DNA from: JACKHO01 sp041398745
GTDB lineage: Bacteria > Planctomycetota > Planctomycetia > Planctomycetales > Planctomycetaceae
Assembly (NCBI GenBank): GCA_041398745.1
Contig: JAWKUB010000019.1
Span: forward strand, 1 to 34,662
Length of the DNA: 34,662 nt
Reading direction: 5' to 3'
The notes beneath the pieces are model-generated. The model was not told where the DNA came from. It searched no databases and saw only the letters and a list, made by a program, of their open reading frames with translations. The position numbers and the translations under genes were made by a program. Within the stretch, counting starts at the first letter, position 1. Each line of letters begins with the position of its first letter. Below are positions 15,902 to 24,464 of this stretch, in pieces.

Positions 15902-16212
15902 GGGCGGGTCTACTACGACATCCTCTGACCATCCAGAACCGCTCCGTTACTCGTGATGACACAGGGCAAGAGCTTGAGTCATGGAGTGACGTGGCGACGG
16001 TCTGGGGACGTGTGGAGCCACTTTCTGGCAGCGAGCGGAAACATGGTGCAGCCATCGAAGCGGAGACCACGCATCGGGTGACGCTGCGATACACCACACT
16101 GTCTGCTGCGGATCGCCTCAAGCTGGGCGAGCGGGTGTTGCAGATCATCAACATCCTCAACACCGACGAGCGGAACATCGAACTGGTGGTGATGTGCAAG
16201 GAGGTTGCGTGA
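15898..16212 (+). CDS. Phage head closure protein (SPP1 gp16-like)
   Basis: Head closure or head-tail joining protein that seals the connector. It overlaps the previous gene by ATGA. The 104-aa protein shows MRAGLLRHPLTIQNRSVTRD, then TGQELESWSDVATVWGRVEP and THRVTLRYTTLSAADRLKLG, matching the family's RH-I-IQ------D--G----W-----VWA-VEPL pattern. Length is typical. Confidence 0.88.
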   Translation: MRAGLLRHPLTIQNRSVTRDDTGQELESWSDVATVWGRVEPLSGSERKHGAAIEAETTHRVTLRYTTLSAADRLKLGERVLQIINILNTDERNIELVVMCKEVA

Positions 16213-16613
16213 GAGGACTGACAATTACGGGCATTCCCGAGATAGACCGGGCGTTGGCCAAGCTGGATGCTAAGCTCCAGAAGAAGACCATCAAGAAGGC
16301 GGTACGATCTGCGCTGCGTCCATTGGAGGACGAGATTGTCCGCAGGTTTCCGAAGGATTCGGGCGAGACGGCGAAGCAGATCAAGGTCCGGGCGGGAAAC
16401 AAATCACGGACTGCCATCAATGTGGATGTCAAAAGCAAGGATGACAACTACATCGCCAAGTTCTTGGAGTTTGGAACGAAGAATGCAGATGGTAGCGTGA
16501 GGATTGCGGCCCGGCCCACATTCAGGCCGGTCTTTGACACCATGCGGGAATCTGCGAGCAAGGCGGCACAGGCCGAGATACTGGCCGAAGTCGAGAGGGC
16601 AAACAACAAATGA
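16209..16613 (+). CDS. HK97 gp10-like tail-joining protein
   Basis: Start chosen at GTG 16209, which overlaps the previous stop (GTGA) and has AAGGAGG at good spacing; a GTG at 16194 lacks that. The product is 134 aa. Family features: the N-terminal helical GIPEIDRALAKLDAKLQKKT, ALRPLEDEIVRRFPKDSGET, the KFLEFGTK motif (here AKFLEFGTKNADGS), and RPTFRPVFDTM near the end. The HK97 gp10 family makes the tail-side joining or terminator ring. Confidence 0.88.
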   Translation: MRGLTITGIPEIDRALAKLDAKLQKKTIKKAVRSALRPLEDEIVRRFPKDSGETAKQIKVRAGNKSRTAINVDVKSKDDNYIAKFLEFGTKNADGSVRIAARPTFRPVFDTMRESASKAAQAEILAEVERANNK

Positions 16614-17026
16614 GCATTGAATCGGACTGCTACAGTTTTCTGTCGGGAACCACAGCCATTACGGACCTTGTAGGAACCCGCATCTACCCCGAGTTCCTGC
16701 CCCAGAATCCCGTCTATCCTGCTCTGACCTATCGTCTGATCTCCGCACCACACGACCACACACTGACGGCGGCGGCGGGTGTGGTCCGGGTCCGGTTCCA
16801 GTTCGATGCGTTTTCAGAACGGCTGAGTGAGACTTCGGAAATCATCGAGGCGATTCGCCTGAGTCTGCAACGGGCCACCGGCGACTTCGGGGATTCTGAA
16901 ATCATGGCCAGTCGTCAGGACAACGAGCAGTTCTTCGGCATGGAGCCGATGGACGCCTCGCAGCAGTACCTCTACCGCAAGACCGCCGACTACATCATCC
17001 GATTGCGAGCCACGATTCCGGTGTGA
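16610..17026 (+). CDS. Tail completion protein, DUF3168 (gp17-like)
   Basis: ATGA overlap with the previous gene. The 138-aa protein has the DUF3168 pattern: ITDLVGTRIYPEFLPQNPVY, PALTYRLISAPHDHTL, VVRVRFQFDAFSE and a C-terminal YRKTADYIIRLRA. These proteins cap the tail tube at the head side. It ends the connector operon; a motif and hairpin follow before the tail tube gene. Confidence 0.85.
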   Translation: MSIESDCYSFLSGTTAITDLVGTRIYPEFLPQNPVYPALTYRLISAPHDHTLTAAAGVVRVRFQFDAFSERLSETSEIIEAIRLSLQRATGDFGDSEIMASRQDNEQFFGMEPMDASQQYLYRKTADYIIRLRATIPV

Positions 17027-17032
17027 GCAGCA

Positions 17033-17060
17033 TAGATACCTCAGTTCTAACCAACTGAGG
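17033..17060 (+). promoter_or_regulatory. TAGATAC motif plus hairpin before the tail tube gene
   Basis: TAGATAC (17033-17039) in the 12-mer AGCATAGATACC is followed at once by a perfect 8-bp hairpin CCTCAGTT-CTAACC-AACTGAGG (17039-17060), then TTCT and the ATG at 17065. The hairpin lies where an SD would be. It could be a 5' mRNA stem-loop that stabilises or controls translation of the abundant tube protein. Confidence 0.45.
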
Positions 17061-17064
17061 TTCT

Positions 17065-17478
17065 ATGACAGTACATGCGGGTGAGGGCACGATTCTCAAG
17101 GTGGACGTGTCCGCTACATTAACGGCGGTGGCTCAGGTCATCTCCATCGACGGGCCAGATTCTTCGGTCCCAGAAGTTGAAACCACACATCTCGGCAGTA
17201 GTGCGAAGGCATACCGACCGGGTGAAATCCCCGAAGCGGGGTCTCTCGACTTCTCCATCTATTTCGATCCCTCGGACACGGGGCATCAGGAACTCCAGAC
17301 GCTTGCCAAGACGCCCAGCACGGTCTCGTGGCAGGTGACGTTTTCCGATGGCTCCACACTGGACTGGGAAGGGTTCCTGACATCGTTCTCGCTCTCGGGC
17401 ATGGAAGATGAATCCAACCTGACCGCCGATTGCAGCGTGCGGATCACGGGCCAGATCACCTTTACCGAGGTGGTCTGA
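17065..17478 (+). CDS. Major tail tube protein
   Basis: The 137-aa protein has the usual tail-tube layout: HAGEGTILKVDVSATLTAVA, then DGPDSSVPEVETTHLGSSAK, GEIPEAGSLDFSIYFDPSDT, SWQVTFSDGSTLDWEGFLTS, ending with a beta-rich segment (ADCSVRITGQITF). The E-T-TH--S motif followed by a beta-sandwich is typical of siphovirus tube subunits. It lies in the canonical place between connector and chaperone genes. It lacks a clear SD. The stop overlaps the next ATG (TGATG). Confidence 0.85.
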   Translation: MTVHAGEGTILKVDVSATLTAVAQVISIDGPDSSVPEVETTHLGSSAKAYRPGEIPEAGSLDFSIYFDPSDTGHQELQTLAKTPSTVSWQVTFSDGSTLDWEGFLTSFSLSGMEDESNLTADCSVRITGQITFTEVV

Positions 17479-17813
17479 TGAATCTGAAGCAGCAGCTAAC
17501 ATCACTCAGCTTTCAGCCGGTGGTCAAGGCGGTCTCGATTGAAGGACTGCCCACGGTTTATGTGCGGCGGTTGTCGTGGGGGGAGTTGTCTCAGGTGCAA
17601 CAACTCGATGATCCCCGGCAGCAGGTCTGCTTGGTGCTGTGCGATGAGTCAGGTCAGCGTCTCTTCAGCGAGAGTGAAGCGGCAGTCTTCGACGGCTATC
17701 CGCCTGAGATTCTGAAAAGCATTCTCGATGAGGCGACCAGTTTCAACAGTCTGGACCAGCAGGTGCGTCAGGCAAAAAACGACTCAGGGACAGTCCCATC
17801 GAAATGTTCGTGA
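17478..17813 (+). CDS. Tail assembly chaperone, upstream (G-like) product
   Basis: Start chosen at ATG 17478, which overlaps the tube stop. The 111-aa product starts MNLKQQLTSLSFQPVVKAVS and includes LPTVYVRRLSWGELSQVQQL and a helical PPEILKSILDEATSFNSLDQ. Position between tube and tape measure is diagnostic of the tail chaperone that wraps the tape measure during assembly. A slippery AAAAAAC in phase (17774-17780) lets a fraction of ribosomes move to the -1 frame and make a longer G-T-like fusion. Confidence 0.85.
   Translation: MNLKQQLTSLSFQPVVKAVSIEGLPTVYVRRLSWGELSQVQQLDDPRQQVCLVLCDESGQRLFSESEAAVFDGYPPEILKSILDEATSFNSLDQQVRQAKNDSGTVPSKCS
17774..17780 (+). other. Programmed -1 frameshift site, A AAA AAC
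   Basis: In the frame of the upstream chaperone the codons are GCA AAA AAC, exactly the X XXY YYZ heptamer. The -1 frame is open from 17780 to the stop at 18082. This is the arrangement known from lambda G/GT and most siphoviruses. Confidence 0.85.
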
Positions 17814-18082
17814 TGCGACTGTCCCGAGTGCTGGGCCGGACCAAGGCCGAGTTGCTTGATTCGTTGAGCGAGTCCGAACTGGTGGACCAGATTGCGTTCG
17901 ACCACTTGGAACCATTGCCAAACGACTACTGGCGGACGGGGCTATTGGCGGAAGTGCTGACTCATGTGCTGGGCGGCAGCAAGAAGAAGCTGAACCCCGA
18001 GCAGTGGATGCCGGGTGAACACATGAAACAGATGAGCGAGGCACAAATGAAAGCCAACGTCAGGCGATATCAGCGGTCTTAA
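17780..18082 (+). CDS. Tail assembly chaperone, downstream (T-like) part made by -1 frameshift
   Basis: Read after the -1 slip, the frame continues RLRDSPIEMFVMRLSRVLGR and runs to 18082, giving a fusion of about 201 aa with the upstream chaperone. An internal ATG at 17804 could start a separate 92-aa product but has no SD. The T-like part includes TKAELLDSLSESELVDQIAF and WRTGLLAEVLTHVLG, helical and charged. The T part normally contacts the tape measure. The tape measure gene follows 9 nt later. Confidence 0.82.
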   Translation, partial: RLRDSPIEMFVMRLSRVLGRTKAELLDSLSESELVDQIAFDHLEPLPNDYWRTGLLAEVLTHVLGGSKKKLNPEQWMPGEHMKQMSEAQMKANVRRYQRS

Positions 18083-18091
18083 CGGAGGGAC

Positions 18092-19894
18092 ATGGGGTCA
18101 TCATCAGTGGGCACAATCAAAATCGGGATGTCTGTCCAGACCGGACAGCTTTCCAAAGGGCTGAAGAATGCACGAGGGCAACTCACGGGATTCTCGGGCG
18201 TACTCACACGAGTCAGCGTCTCGGTCGGTGCGGCTCGTCAGAGCATCATTGGTTCCCTGTCACAGATTGGTCTGGCCGTTGAGGGTCTTCGGGCGATCTA
18301 CAACACGGTCTCTGCCGTGGTTGCCACGCCCCTGCAACTGGCGGCGGAACTGGAAAGCACCACGATTGCGTTCAACACGCTGACGGGTAGTACAGAAATC
18401 GCCGCTGCGACGTTGGCGGAACTTCGAGAGTTCGGAGCCTCCACACCATTCACGTTTGCCGAAGACATTGCTCCGAGTGCGAAGAAGCTCTTGGCGTTCG
18501 GCATTGATGCCAAAGATGTCACGGGCGAACTCCGCAAGCTGGGTGACATATCAGCCGGTCTCGGTGTGCCTCTGAACCAGTTGTCTGAGATGTTCGGCAA
18601 GGCCAAGGTCAGTGGGCGACTCTTCGGCGAAGACATCAATCAGTGGAGCGGTGCCGGGGTGCCTCTGATTCAGGAGTTGGCCCAGCAGTTCGGCGTCACT
18701 GAAGCTCAGGTGAAGGAACTGGTCTCGAAGGGGAAGGTGAACTTCACCCATCTGCAAACGGCCATCAATTCGCTGACGATGGAGGGCGGCAAGTTCGGTG
18801 GCCTGATGAAAGCCCAGTCCACCAGTATTGGGGGCCTGTGGTCCACGCTCGTCGATAACTTCACGGTTGGCCTGACGGAGATCGGCACTGGTCTGATTGA
18901 AGCCTTCAACCTGAAGTGGGTCGTGGGGCAACTGACCGGCTTCGTGGCGAGTTCGATTCCTGTGATTCAGGCATTCAGCCGGAACCTGAGCGAGACCATG
19001 AGCGGCTTCGCTCCGGTGTTCATCGAGACATGGAACGTGATTTCTGCCGGGTTCACGATGCTCAGTGAATCTCTGGGCGGCCTGTTCGCTGAAATCGGCA
19101 GTCTGATGGGCGGGTTCCTGCCCTCATTCTCGACATTCACTCAAGCCGTCGTCGCCGGACTGGTGGCCGTGGAATTCGGATTCACCAACTGGCGGAAGAT
19201 GTCATCACTCGCTGTGTTGTCCGTACTGGCTGAAGCCATCGGGTTCGGTGGCGCAATCGGGCATCTGTTCACGACCGTCATCCCAGCGTACATGTCTTAC
19301 TTGGGCGAGAACTGGTGGAACATCCTCAGTGAGATCGGTCGGGCCGGTGAACTCGTCTTCGGGAACTTCGCCAACAACATCGTGGCGGTGTTGAGCAATC
19401 TTCCTGCTTTGATTCGTGGTCAGGTCTCCCTGAACGACCTGTGGACTCCTTTGACCGACGACATGGCGTTTGAGTTTGCCCAGATGGAAGCGATCCCAGA
19501 ACGGGTGATGGGCGATCTGGAGCGCACATTGCGTGAAGATGTTTCTCGCATGTCGGACGAGTTGGGAACCGGGTTCGATGAACTGCTGGCCCAGCGGATG
19601 GGAGAACTGTTCACCGCTCCGGGTGTCACCGACGTTGTAGCGGAGTCAGGAAAACAACTGGCCCAGCAGGTGGAGAGCGGCATTCAGCAGGGCGTGAAGT
19701 CGTCCGGTGAACTGAAGCTGGCCGATGCCGCCATTGCGGGAAGTCAGGAAGCCCGGTCCAGCATTCTCAGGAACTCGCTGTCGGTCCCGAATGCCCAGAA
19801 GGAACTCGCCAACATTGGCAAGGAACAACTGGCGGTTCAGCGGGAGCAACTTCGAGTGCTGCGCCGCAATCAAAATGAAGTGGTCGGTGTGTAA
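18092..19894 (+). CDS. Tail tape measure protein
   Basis: Sets tail length and may help DNA pass the membrane. The 600-aa protein has the tape-measure N-terminal domain (VGTIKIGMSVQTGQLSKGLK, LAAELESTTIAFNTLTGSTE, LAELREFGASTPFTFAEDIA, LFGEDINQWSGAGVPLIQEL, SKGKVNFTHLQTAINSLT), hydrophobic helical segments in the middle (about 340-430), and a coiled-coil-like C-terminus (LANIGKEQLAVQREQLRVLR). At about 0.15 nm per residue, 600 aa suggests a tail of about 90 nm; this is an estimate. ATG 18092 follows GGAGG. Confidence 0.92.
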   Translation: MGSSSVGTIKIGMSVQTGQLSKGLKNARGQLTGFSGVLTRVSVSVGAARQSIIGSLSQIGLAVEGLRAIYNTVSAVVATPLQLAAELESTTIAFNTLTGSTEIAAATLAELREFGASTPFTFAEDIAPSAKKLLAFGIDAKDVTGELRKLGDISAGLGVPLNQLSEMFGKAKVSGRLFGEDINQWSGAGVPLIQELAQQFGVTEAQVKELVSKGKVNFTHLQTAINSLTMEGGKFGGLMKAQSTSIGGLWSTLVDNFTVGLTEIGTGLIEAFNLKWVVGQLTGFVASSIPVIQAFSRNLSETMSGFAPVFIETWNVISAGFTMLSESLGGLFAEIGSLMGGFLPSFSTFTQAVVAGLVAVEFGFTNWRKMSSLAVLSVLAEAIGFGGAIGHLFTTVIPAYMSYLGENWWNILSEIGRAGELVFGNFANNIVAVLSNLPALIRGQVSLNDLWTPLTDDMAFEFAQMEAIPERVMGDLERTLREDVSRMSDELGTGFDELLAQRMGELFTAPGVTDVVAESGKQLAQQVESGIQQGVKSSGELKLADAAIAGSQEARSSILRNSLSVPNAQKELANIGKEQLAVQREQLRVLRRNQNEVVGV

Positions 19895-19911
19895 ATACTC
19901 ACATGAGTATT
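19892..19911 (+). promoter_or_regulatory. TAAATAC motif with a dyad over the start codon
   Basis: TAAATAC (19892-19898) ends 4 nt before ATG 19903. The sequence AATACTC-ACAT-GAGTATT (19894-19911) is a perfect 7-bp inverted repeat that places the start codon at the loop and right arm. There is no SD. Confidence 0.4.
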
Positions 19912-20742
19912 ACCGGGGCCAATGAACTGAAAGGGCGCACTGCGGAACTTGGTGTCAAAAACGAATTCACCGCCACACGCCTCTATCAGATTGAAACAGA
20001 CACGCTCACCAGCGAAGACGTGGTGGTGCAGTATGTGGTGGACAACATTGCGGCCATCGCCTCAGTGCATCCCAGCTACAGCTACGCATGGTGCAAAAGC
20101 ATCAATGCACAGCAGACCAGCGATGATGGTCTGAGTTGGACCGCCACCATCGAATACGGCCAGTTCGCCGAAGATGACCGGACAGAAAATCCACTCAGCC
20201 AGCCGGTGCAGTTGGAGTATGACTTTCAGGTCGAGCAGGTTCCGATTGACTATGACCGCAATAACGAACGGATTCAGAACAGTTGTGGCGATCCACCTGC
20301 CACGGCCATCGAAGTGCCGACTTATCGGCTCATCATTAACGTTACTCGCAACGAAGCCACGTTCGATGCGGCCACTGTGGGTGCTTATGCCGGGTCCGTG
20401 AACGGAGACAGTTGGCTGGGCTTTGCTGCCGGTCAGGTGCAGTTCATTCCGGGCCGGGTGCGACGGGAGTTTGATTCGAAGTACGGCTATTACTTCATCT
20501 GCTCGTATCAGTTCGTCGTGAACACAGATGGCTACCTGCCATTGAAGCTGCTGGACCAAGGTTATCGGGAACTCAATGATGACGATGAGCCGGTGTACAT
20601 CTTGGGGAATGATGACGAAAAGCTGACGGACCCTGCGTTACTCGATGGCGCCGGAAAACAGCTTGCTGCCGGTGAGCCTCCGGTGTTCAGGGAATACGAC
20701 CATCTCAAGCAACTACCGTTCTCGGCGGTATTCAACTTCTAA
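19903..20742 (+). CDS. Putative distal tail or minor tail protein, 279 aa
   Basis: It follows the tape measure by 8 nt, where distal tail and baseplate-hub genes lie. The protein is beta-rich without TM segments: MSITGANELKGRTAELGVKN, TATIEYGQFAEDDRTENPLS, LEYDFQVEQVPIDYDRNNER, PTYRLIINVTRN, and a C-terminal YQFVVNTDGYLPLKLLDQGY, DHLKQLPFSAVFNF. I do not recognise a named family. Role is inferred from position. Confidence 0.75.
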   Translation: MSITGANELKGRTAELGVKNEFTATRLYQIETDTLTSEDVVVQYVVDNIAAIASVHPSYSYAWCKSINAQQTSDDGLSWTATIEYGQFAEDDRTENPLSQPVQLEYDFQVEQVPIDYDRNNERIQNSCGDPPATAIEVPTYRLIINVTRNEATFDAATVGAYAGSVNGDSWLGFAAGQVQFIPGRVRREFDSKYGYYFICSYQFVVNTDGYLPLKLLDQGYRELNDDDEPVYILGNDDEKLTDPALLDGAGKQLAAGEPPVFREYDHLKQLPFSAVFNF

Positions 20743-20750
20743 GGAGGACC

Positions 20751-21245
20751 ATGCCACAGTTTGATCGAGATTCAGCGAAGAGGATTTCCAACGTCACCAG
20801 ACGTATCGAACGTCAGCCCGTCAACTCATTGAGACAACGGGGTCGCCGCCGTCCTGTCCATGACACCAAATGTCTGGCGTACAAATACCGCATTGTGCTG
20901 CTGGGGGAACCATCGGCCGGTGATTTCAAACTCGCTTTCACTTGGGACAACGATTCCGTAGGCACAAGTGGCGTTGAGGAGATCACGCTTGATTGGAACT
21001 TTACAGTCAATCAATTTGATGTCTTACTTGCTGGGCTTGAAGGACATGAGGGACCAAACGGCGAGTTAAACTATGCCAGAACAAATGGCGTTGCGGTGAG
21101 TGGTGAAGATTTCCCCTTGGGGGCGATGACGTTCCGCTGCATCGGTAACGGATTGGGTGGCAGACTGCTGGAACTGGTCGTCAGTGAAAACAACCTGACG
21201 GGCGGCGTGAACACCCGCATCAGAATCGAGCCGGTGTGCTGCTGA
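20751..21245 (+). CDS. Putative minor tail protein, 164 aa
   Basis: Strong AAGGAGG before ATG 20751, 8 nt after the previous stop. The protein has a basic N-terminus (RISNVTRRIERQPVNSLRQR) followed by a beta-rich body (YRIVLLGEPSAGDFKLAFTW, VEEITLDWNFTVNQF), and ends RIRIEPVCC. It shares a TGATG-type junction with the next gene. Position suggests a tail-tip component. No family recognised. Confidence 0.7.
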   Translation: MPQFDRDSAKRISNVTRRIERQPVNSLRQRGRRRPVHDTKCLAYKYRIVLLGEPSAGDFKLAFTWDNDSVGTSGVEEITLDWNFTVNQFDVLLAGLEGHEGPNGELNYARTNGVAVSGEDFPLGAMTFRCIGNGLGGRLLELVVSENNLTGGVNTRIRIEPVCC

Positions 21246-22642
21246 TGGTCTCCAATAAATACAAAAGCAAGTTCCATTGCCGTGAAAACTTTCGTTTCTA
21301 TCCCTTCGATGAGGATGCGCCCGAAATTGCGAACGTGAGTTGGCAGGGCGTGAATCCCAACACGAACGTCCGAAACGCTCTTTTGCCCCGTGAGTATCCC
21401 GCCACGTCCGTACTCTGGAAATGCGACATTCAGACAGGTGGCAGTCAGTGGGAGTTCAATGTGGGCCTGAATGTGCCCTCGATTGAGACGGATTCGATCA
21501 CCTATCGTGAGCGAGGGTTCTCACCCCTCAAGGAACCTCGACTGAGTTTTGCTTCTGGTGGTAGGCCGATTTACTACTACGATGGCAAGGTCTATTCCGG
21601 TGGCAACTGGGGCCGAAATACCGAGGAAGGGTACATCAACGTCTGCTCGGTGGTGGATGGTGACATCACACATGGAGCGGTCTCACACATGCCCACCTTT
21701 ACCGGCAGCGCAACATCGCTGAGCGACACGCATGTCGTCGAAGATGGCAAACTGCTGACGTTTACCGTCGATGGTCCCGTGTTAATCGACTTGGCTGACT
21801 GGAGCGTCATCCGACAGGGCGACAACATGCCCACACCTGTCGCCAGTTCGCTCGCCTACGATTCAACGACCAACGGCATCGTCATCTCAAATAATCTGGG
21901 CTATGCCGTCCACTCAACAGATTGGACGACATGGACAAACGTTGAACACGACGGCGGAACGTTCTTATGTGGCATTGGTGAGCCGTGGCATACAAAACCA
22001 CTGAATGCGCCTATTGCAGTCCCCACAACGCCATTTGGTTTGCATCCTGCTGACATTGGCAAACTGTCCTTGCTGGGGACTGACGGGACGGTCGTGGCCA
22101 CGACGACTCAAACAGGTGGTGTCGGGTCCGTGTTCAGGAATAGCAACATCTTCCTAACGATCAGCGGAAACACCGCCGAAGTCTGGGATTCTTCCCTGAA
22201 TCTACTGGACACCATCGACGCCAGTTCTTGGCCAGCGTTTTCCAGCTATGTCCTGCCCCGCAAACCAGCCGTGTTTCCGATTGGTGACGGAGACACATGG
22301 GTACTTGCCCATACTGATGGTGTCCGCAAATTCAGCGTGTCGTCTGGAGAACTCTGGCACAACCCGGAACCTTACCGGGCCACACCCACGGACGTTCATT
22401 CCGTGGTGAGTGCTTCAGCCTCGGAAGGTGTGGTGGTCTGTACCGGGTACTTTACCACTGGTGAGATCGCCTTCGGTATCGACTACGACACCGGCCAAAC
22501 CATCTGGAAACGTCGCTATCCCTACCGATCCAAGCATCTTTCGAACAACCAGAACACGATTGGCTACATCACCCACCAGATTGTGGGTTCCGACGTGTTC
22601 CTCAACGTCCCCAACAACACGCCGTTGATTCGGTACGGCTAG
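21245..22642 (+). CDS. Beta-propeller-like tail protein
   Basis: Start chosen at ATG 21245 (MVSNKYKSKFHCRENF), whose first base is the last base of the previous stop. The 465-aa protein shows repeated beta blades with PQQ- or Kelch-like features: GGRPIYYYDGKVYSGGNWGR, AYDSTTNGIVISNN, VWDSSLNLLDTIDASSWPAF, and a C-terminal IDYDTGQTIWKRRYPYRSKH typical of PQQ-like strands. No signal peptide is seen. Probably a tail-tip or receptor-contact protein; assignment from fold-like pattern and position only. Confidence 0.7.
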   Translation: MVSNKYKSKFHCRENFRFYPFDEDAPEIANVSWQGVNPNTNVRNALLPREYPATSVLWKCDIQTGGSQWEFNVGLNVPSIETDSITYRERGFSPLKEPRLSFASGGRPIYYYDGKVYSGGNWGRNTEEGYINVCSVVDGDITHGAVSHMPTFTGSATSLSDTHVVEDGKLLTFTVDGPVLIDLADWSVIRQGDNMPTPVASSLAYDSTTNGIVISNNLGYAVHSTDWTTWTNVEHDGGTFLCGIGEPWHTKPLNAPIAVPTTPFGLHPADIGKLSLLGTDGTVVATTTQTGGVGSVFRNSNIFLTISGNTAEVWDSSLNLLDTIDASSWPAFSSYVLPRKPAVFPIGDGDTWVLAHTDGVRKFSVSSGELWHNPEPYRATPTDVHSVVSASASEGVVVCTGYFTTGEIAFGIDYDTGQTIWKRRYPYRSKHLSNNQNTIGYITHQIVGSDVFLNVPNNTPLIRYG

Positions 22643-22645
22643 TCA

Positions 22646-22652
22646 TACATAA
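22646..22652 (+). promoter_or_regulatory. TACATAA start-proximal motif
   Basis: CATACATAAGGTATG precedes ATG 22656. TACATAA is a one-base variant of the TANMTAC motif with 3-nt spacing. CATAC/GTATG also forms a small dyad over the start, as at the portal gene. AAGG could act as a weak SD. Confidence 0.3.
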
Positions 22653-22655
22653 GGT

Positions 22656-24464
22656 ATGCTTCGAGATGATGTCATTCTGCTGGCTCGGGAGATGTTTCCC
22701 GAAGGTGACGCTGCCGCCTTTGAGAACTTTCAGGCTTCACTGCTCAGTGCCTATGGTCTGGGTGAACCAATACTGTCCGCCATGTCCTATGGGTACGGGG
22801 ATTGTGGCTGCGCTGATGGTGACACTTCCTGTCCGTCTCAGTCTGGCGATGGATCGCCCACGAAATGGACCACGAAGACCTACCACGTCACACAGGATGG
22901 CTGGATCAACTCCAGTGCCCTGTACGACAACACCACGTTCATTCGTCTTAATGACGGAGCCTACTTCCGGTTCGATGGCGTGGACATTCCCCAAGGGGCC
23001 ACCGTCGTCAATGCGTACCTGACCGTCCGGGGCCTCAGTACCGCCAGTGACAGCCGGTTCTTGGTGAGCGTTGCCTGTGAAGACGCCGACGACGCCACGG
23101 AACCAACTGACCGGGCCGACTTTCTCGCACGGGACCGCACGTCTCACACGATAGAGTGGGCGTACACTCCTGCCATGCTGGAGACTTCCACAGAAAGAGA
23201 GTTCCCCAACATGGCGTGCAGTCTGAATGCGGTCATCAACCGAGAGAACTGGTCTTCGGGGAATGCCGTGACCGTGTTCGTCGATGCGCTGGCGACCGAG
23301 GCCGGGAGCGGGGAGTATCCGGCAGTCGAATCACTGGAAGGTGATTTCGATTTGGCGGCGGACCTGACTGTTGTGTACTCAATGTACCCGGTGCGCTGGG
23401 TCGAGTTCGAGGTGCTGGCCAGTGCTGATGACGGTCTGTGGTCTTCTGGGGTATTCCAGAACAACATCAACACATTGCCCATCGGTGGCAATGTTGGTGG
23501 TCACACCTGCTTCATCCGGCTCGATACCGTGAACGTCCCCCGATTGGCGGACATTGGCCATGCCAGCCTGATGCTGAATGCGGTCAGTACCGTGGACAAC
23601 GGGTTGGGACCCTCCACTTCTTGGTACTGGCGGTACGAGGACGCCGACGATCCCACACAGATCGCCGACGAGTCCGACGCCAACTCTCGTACTCTGAGTA
23701 CAACATACATCCCCCAGCCTGAAGCGGTGGTCTGGAATGATGTCTGCTTCGAGTCGGTGGACCTGACAGAACTGCTGTCTGAGATCGTAGCCCGTGCTGG
23801 TTGGAACTGCGGTCAGGCCATGCAGTTCTTCGACACGAACCAGACCACCGACACCTACCTGCACTTTGAGTCTTATGATTCCACAGCGTCACCTGCATCC
23901 CCGCCCCGACTGATCGTGGCCTACATCGACCCTGAAACAACCGGCGCTGGTGTGGTCGCTGGCGGTGGTGCGCTCGTGGATGTTCCCCTGACAGGTTCCG
24001 GTGGTGTGGTCCTCGGTGGTCAAAGTTCGGTCTCCACTACAATGACTGAACAGTCGAGCGGTGGAGTTCTCATTGGTGGTGAGTGGGTTCCTGTCGTCGT
24101 AACGCATCAGTTTGCTGAAGGTGGTGTGATGCTCGGCGGAACCCCTTTGATCTGGGGTGTGCAGAACATTACGACCAGTGGTGGGGCGGTGATCTGTCAG
24201 CCCTTGTTCCCCAATGGATTCGAATCAAGAACGCTGGTCACGGTCCCAGCCGGGAGCGTCACTGAAGATATGGCGTTCTATCTGGGAGTGCGGCTCACAC
24301 TGCCTGACACATCCGGCACGTTCTTGGTGACGGACATGGAAGGCCACACATTATCGCACGAAGTCCGTCAGACCACCGAGACAACTGCCGTGCTGTTCTT
24401 TCGCTGTGATCTCAAAGCCGACGTGGACAACCAGTTCTATGTGTACTCCGGGGGTGAGGAATGA
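22656..24464 (+). CDS. Tail adhesin with two tandem beta-sandwich domains and DUF2341-like end
   Basis: The 602-aa protein has a short helical start (VILLAREMFPEGDAAAFENF), then two tandem DNRLRE-like carbohydrate-binding-type domains: first INSSALYDNTTFIRLNDGAY with IPQGATVVNAYLTVRGLS, second GVFQNNINTLPIGGNVGGHT with LADIGHASLMLNAVSTV. Glycine-rich repeats follow, built on (S/E)GGVxxGG (GSGGVVLGGQ, SSGGVLIGGE, AEGGVMLGGT). The C-terminus (RTLVTVPAGSVTEDMAFYLG, LKADVDNQFYVYSGGEE) resembles DUF2341, a domain often joined to LamG. It overlaps the LamG gene by ATGA. Likely receptor-binding or cell-surface adhesin. Domain names are by recognition, not search. Confidence 0.75.
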   Translation: MLRDDVILLAREMFPEGDAAAFENFQASLLSAYGLGEPILSAMSYGYGDCGCADGDTSCPSQSGDGSPTKWTTKTYHVTQDGWINSSALYDNTTFIRLNDGAYFRFDGVDIPQGATVVNAYLTVRGLSTASDSRFLVSVACEDADDATEPTDRADFLARDRTSHTIEWAYTPAMLETSTEREFPNMACSLNAVINRENWSSGNAVTVFVDALATEAGSGEYPAVESLEGDFDLAADLTVVYSMYPVRWVEFEVLASADDGLWSSGVFQNNINTLPIGGNVGGHTCFIRLDTVNVPRLADIGHASLMLNAVSTVDNGLGPSTSWYWRYEDADDPTQIADESDANSRTLSTTYIPQPEAVVWNDVCFESVDLTELLSEIVARAGWNCGQAMQFFDTNQTTDTYLHFESYDSTASPASPPRLIVAYIDPETTGAGVVAGGGALVDVPLTGSGGVVLGGQSSVSTTMTEQSSGGVLIGGEWVPVVVTHQFAEGGVMLGGTPLIWGVQNITTSGGAVICQPLFPNGFESRTLVTVPAGSVTEDMAFYLGVRLTLPDTSGTFLVTDMEGHTLSHEVRQTTETTAVLFFRCDLKADVDNQFYVYSGGEE

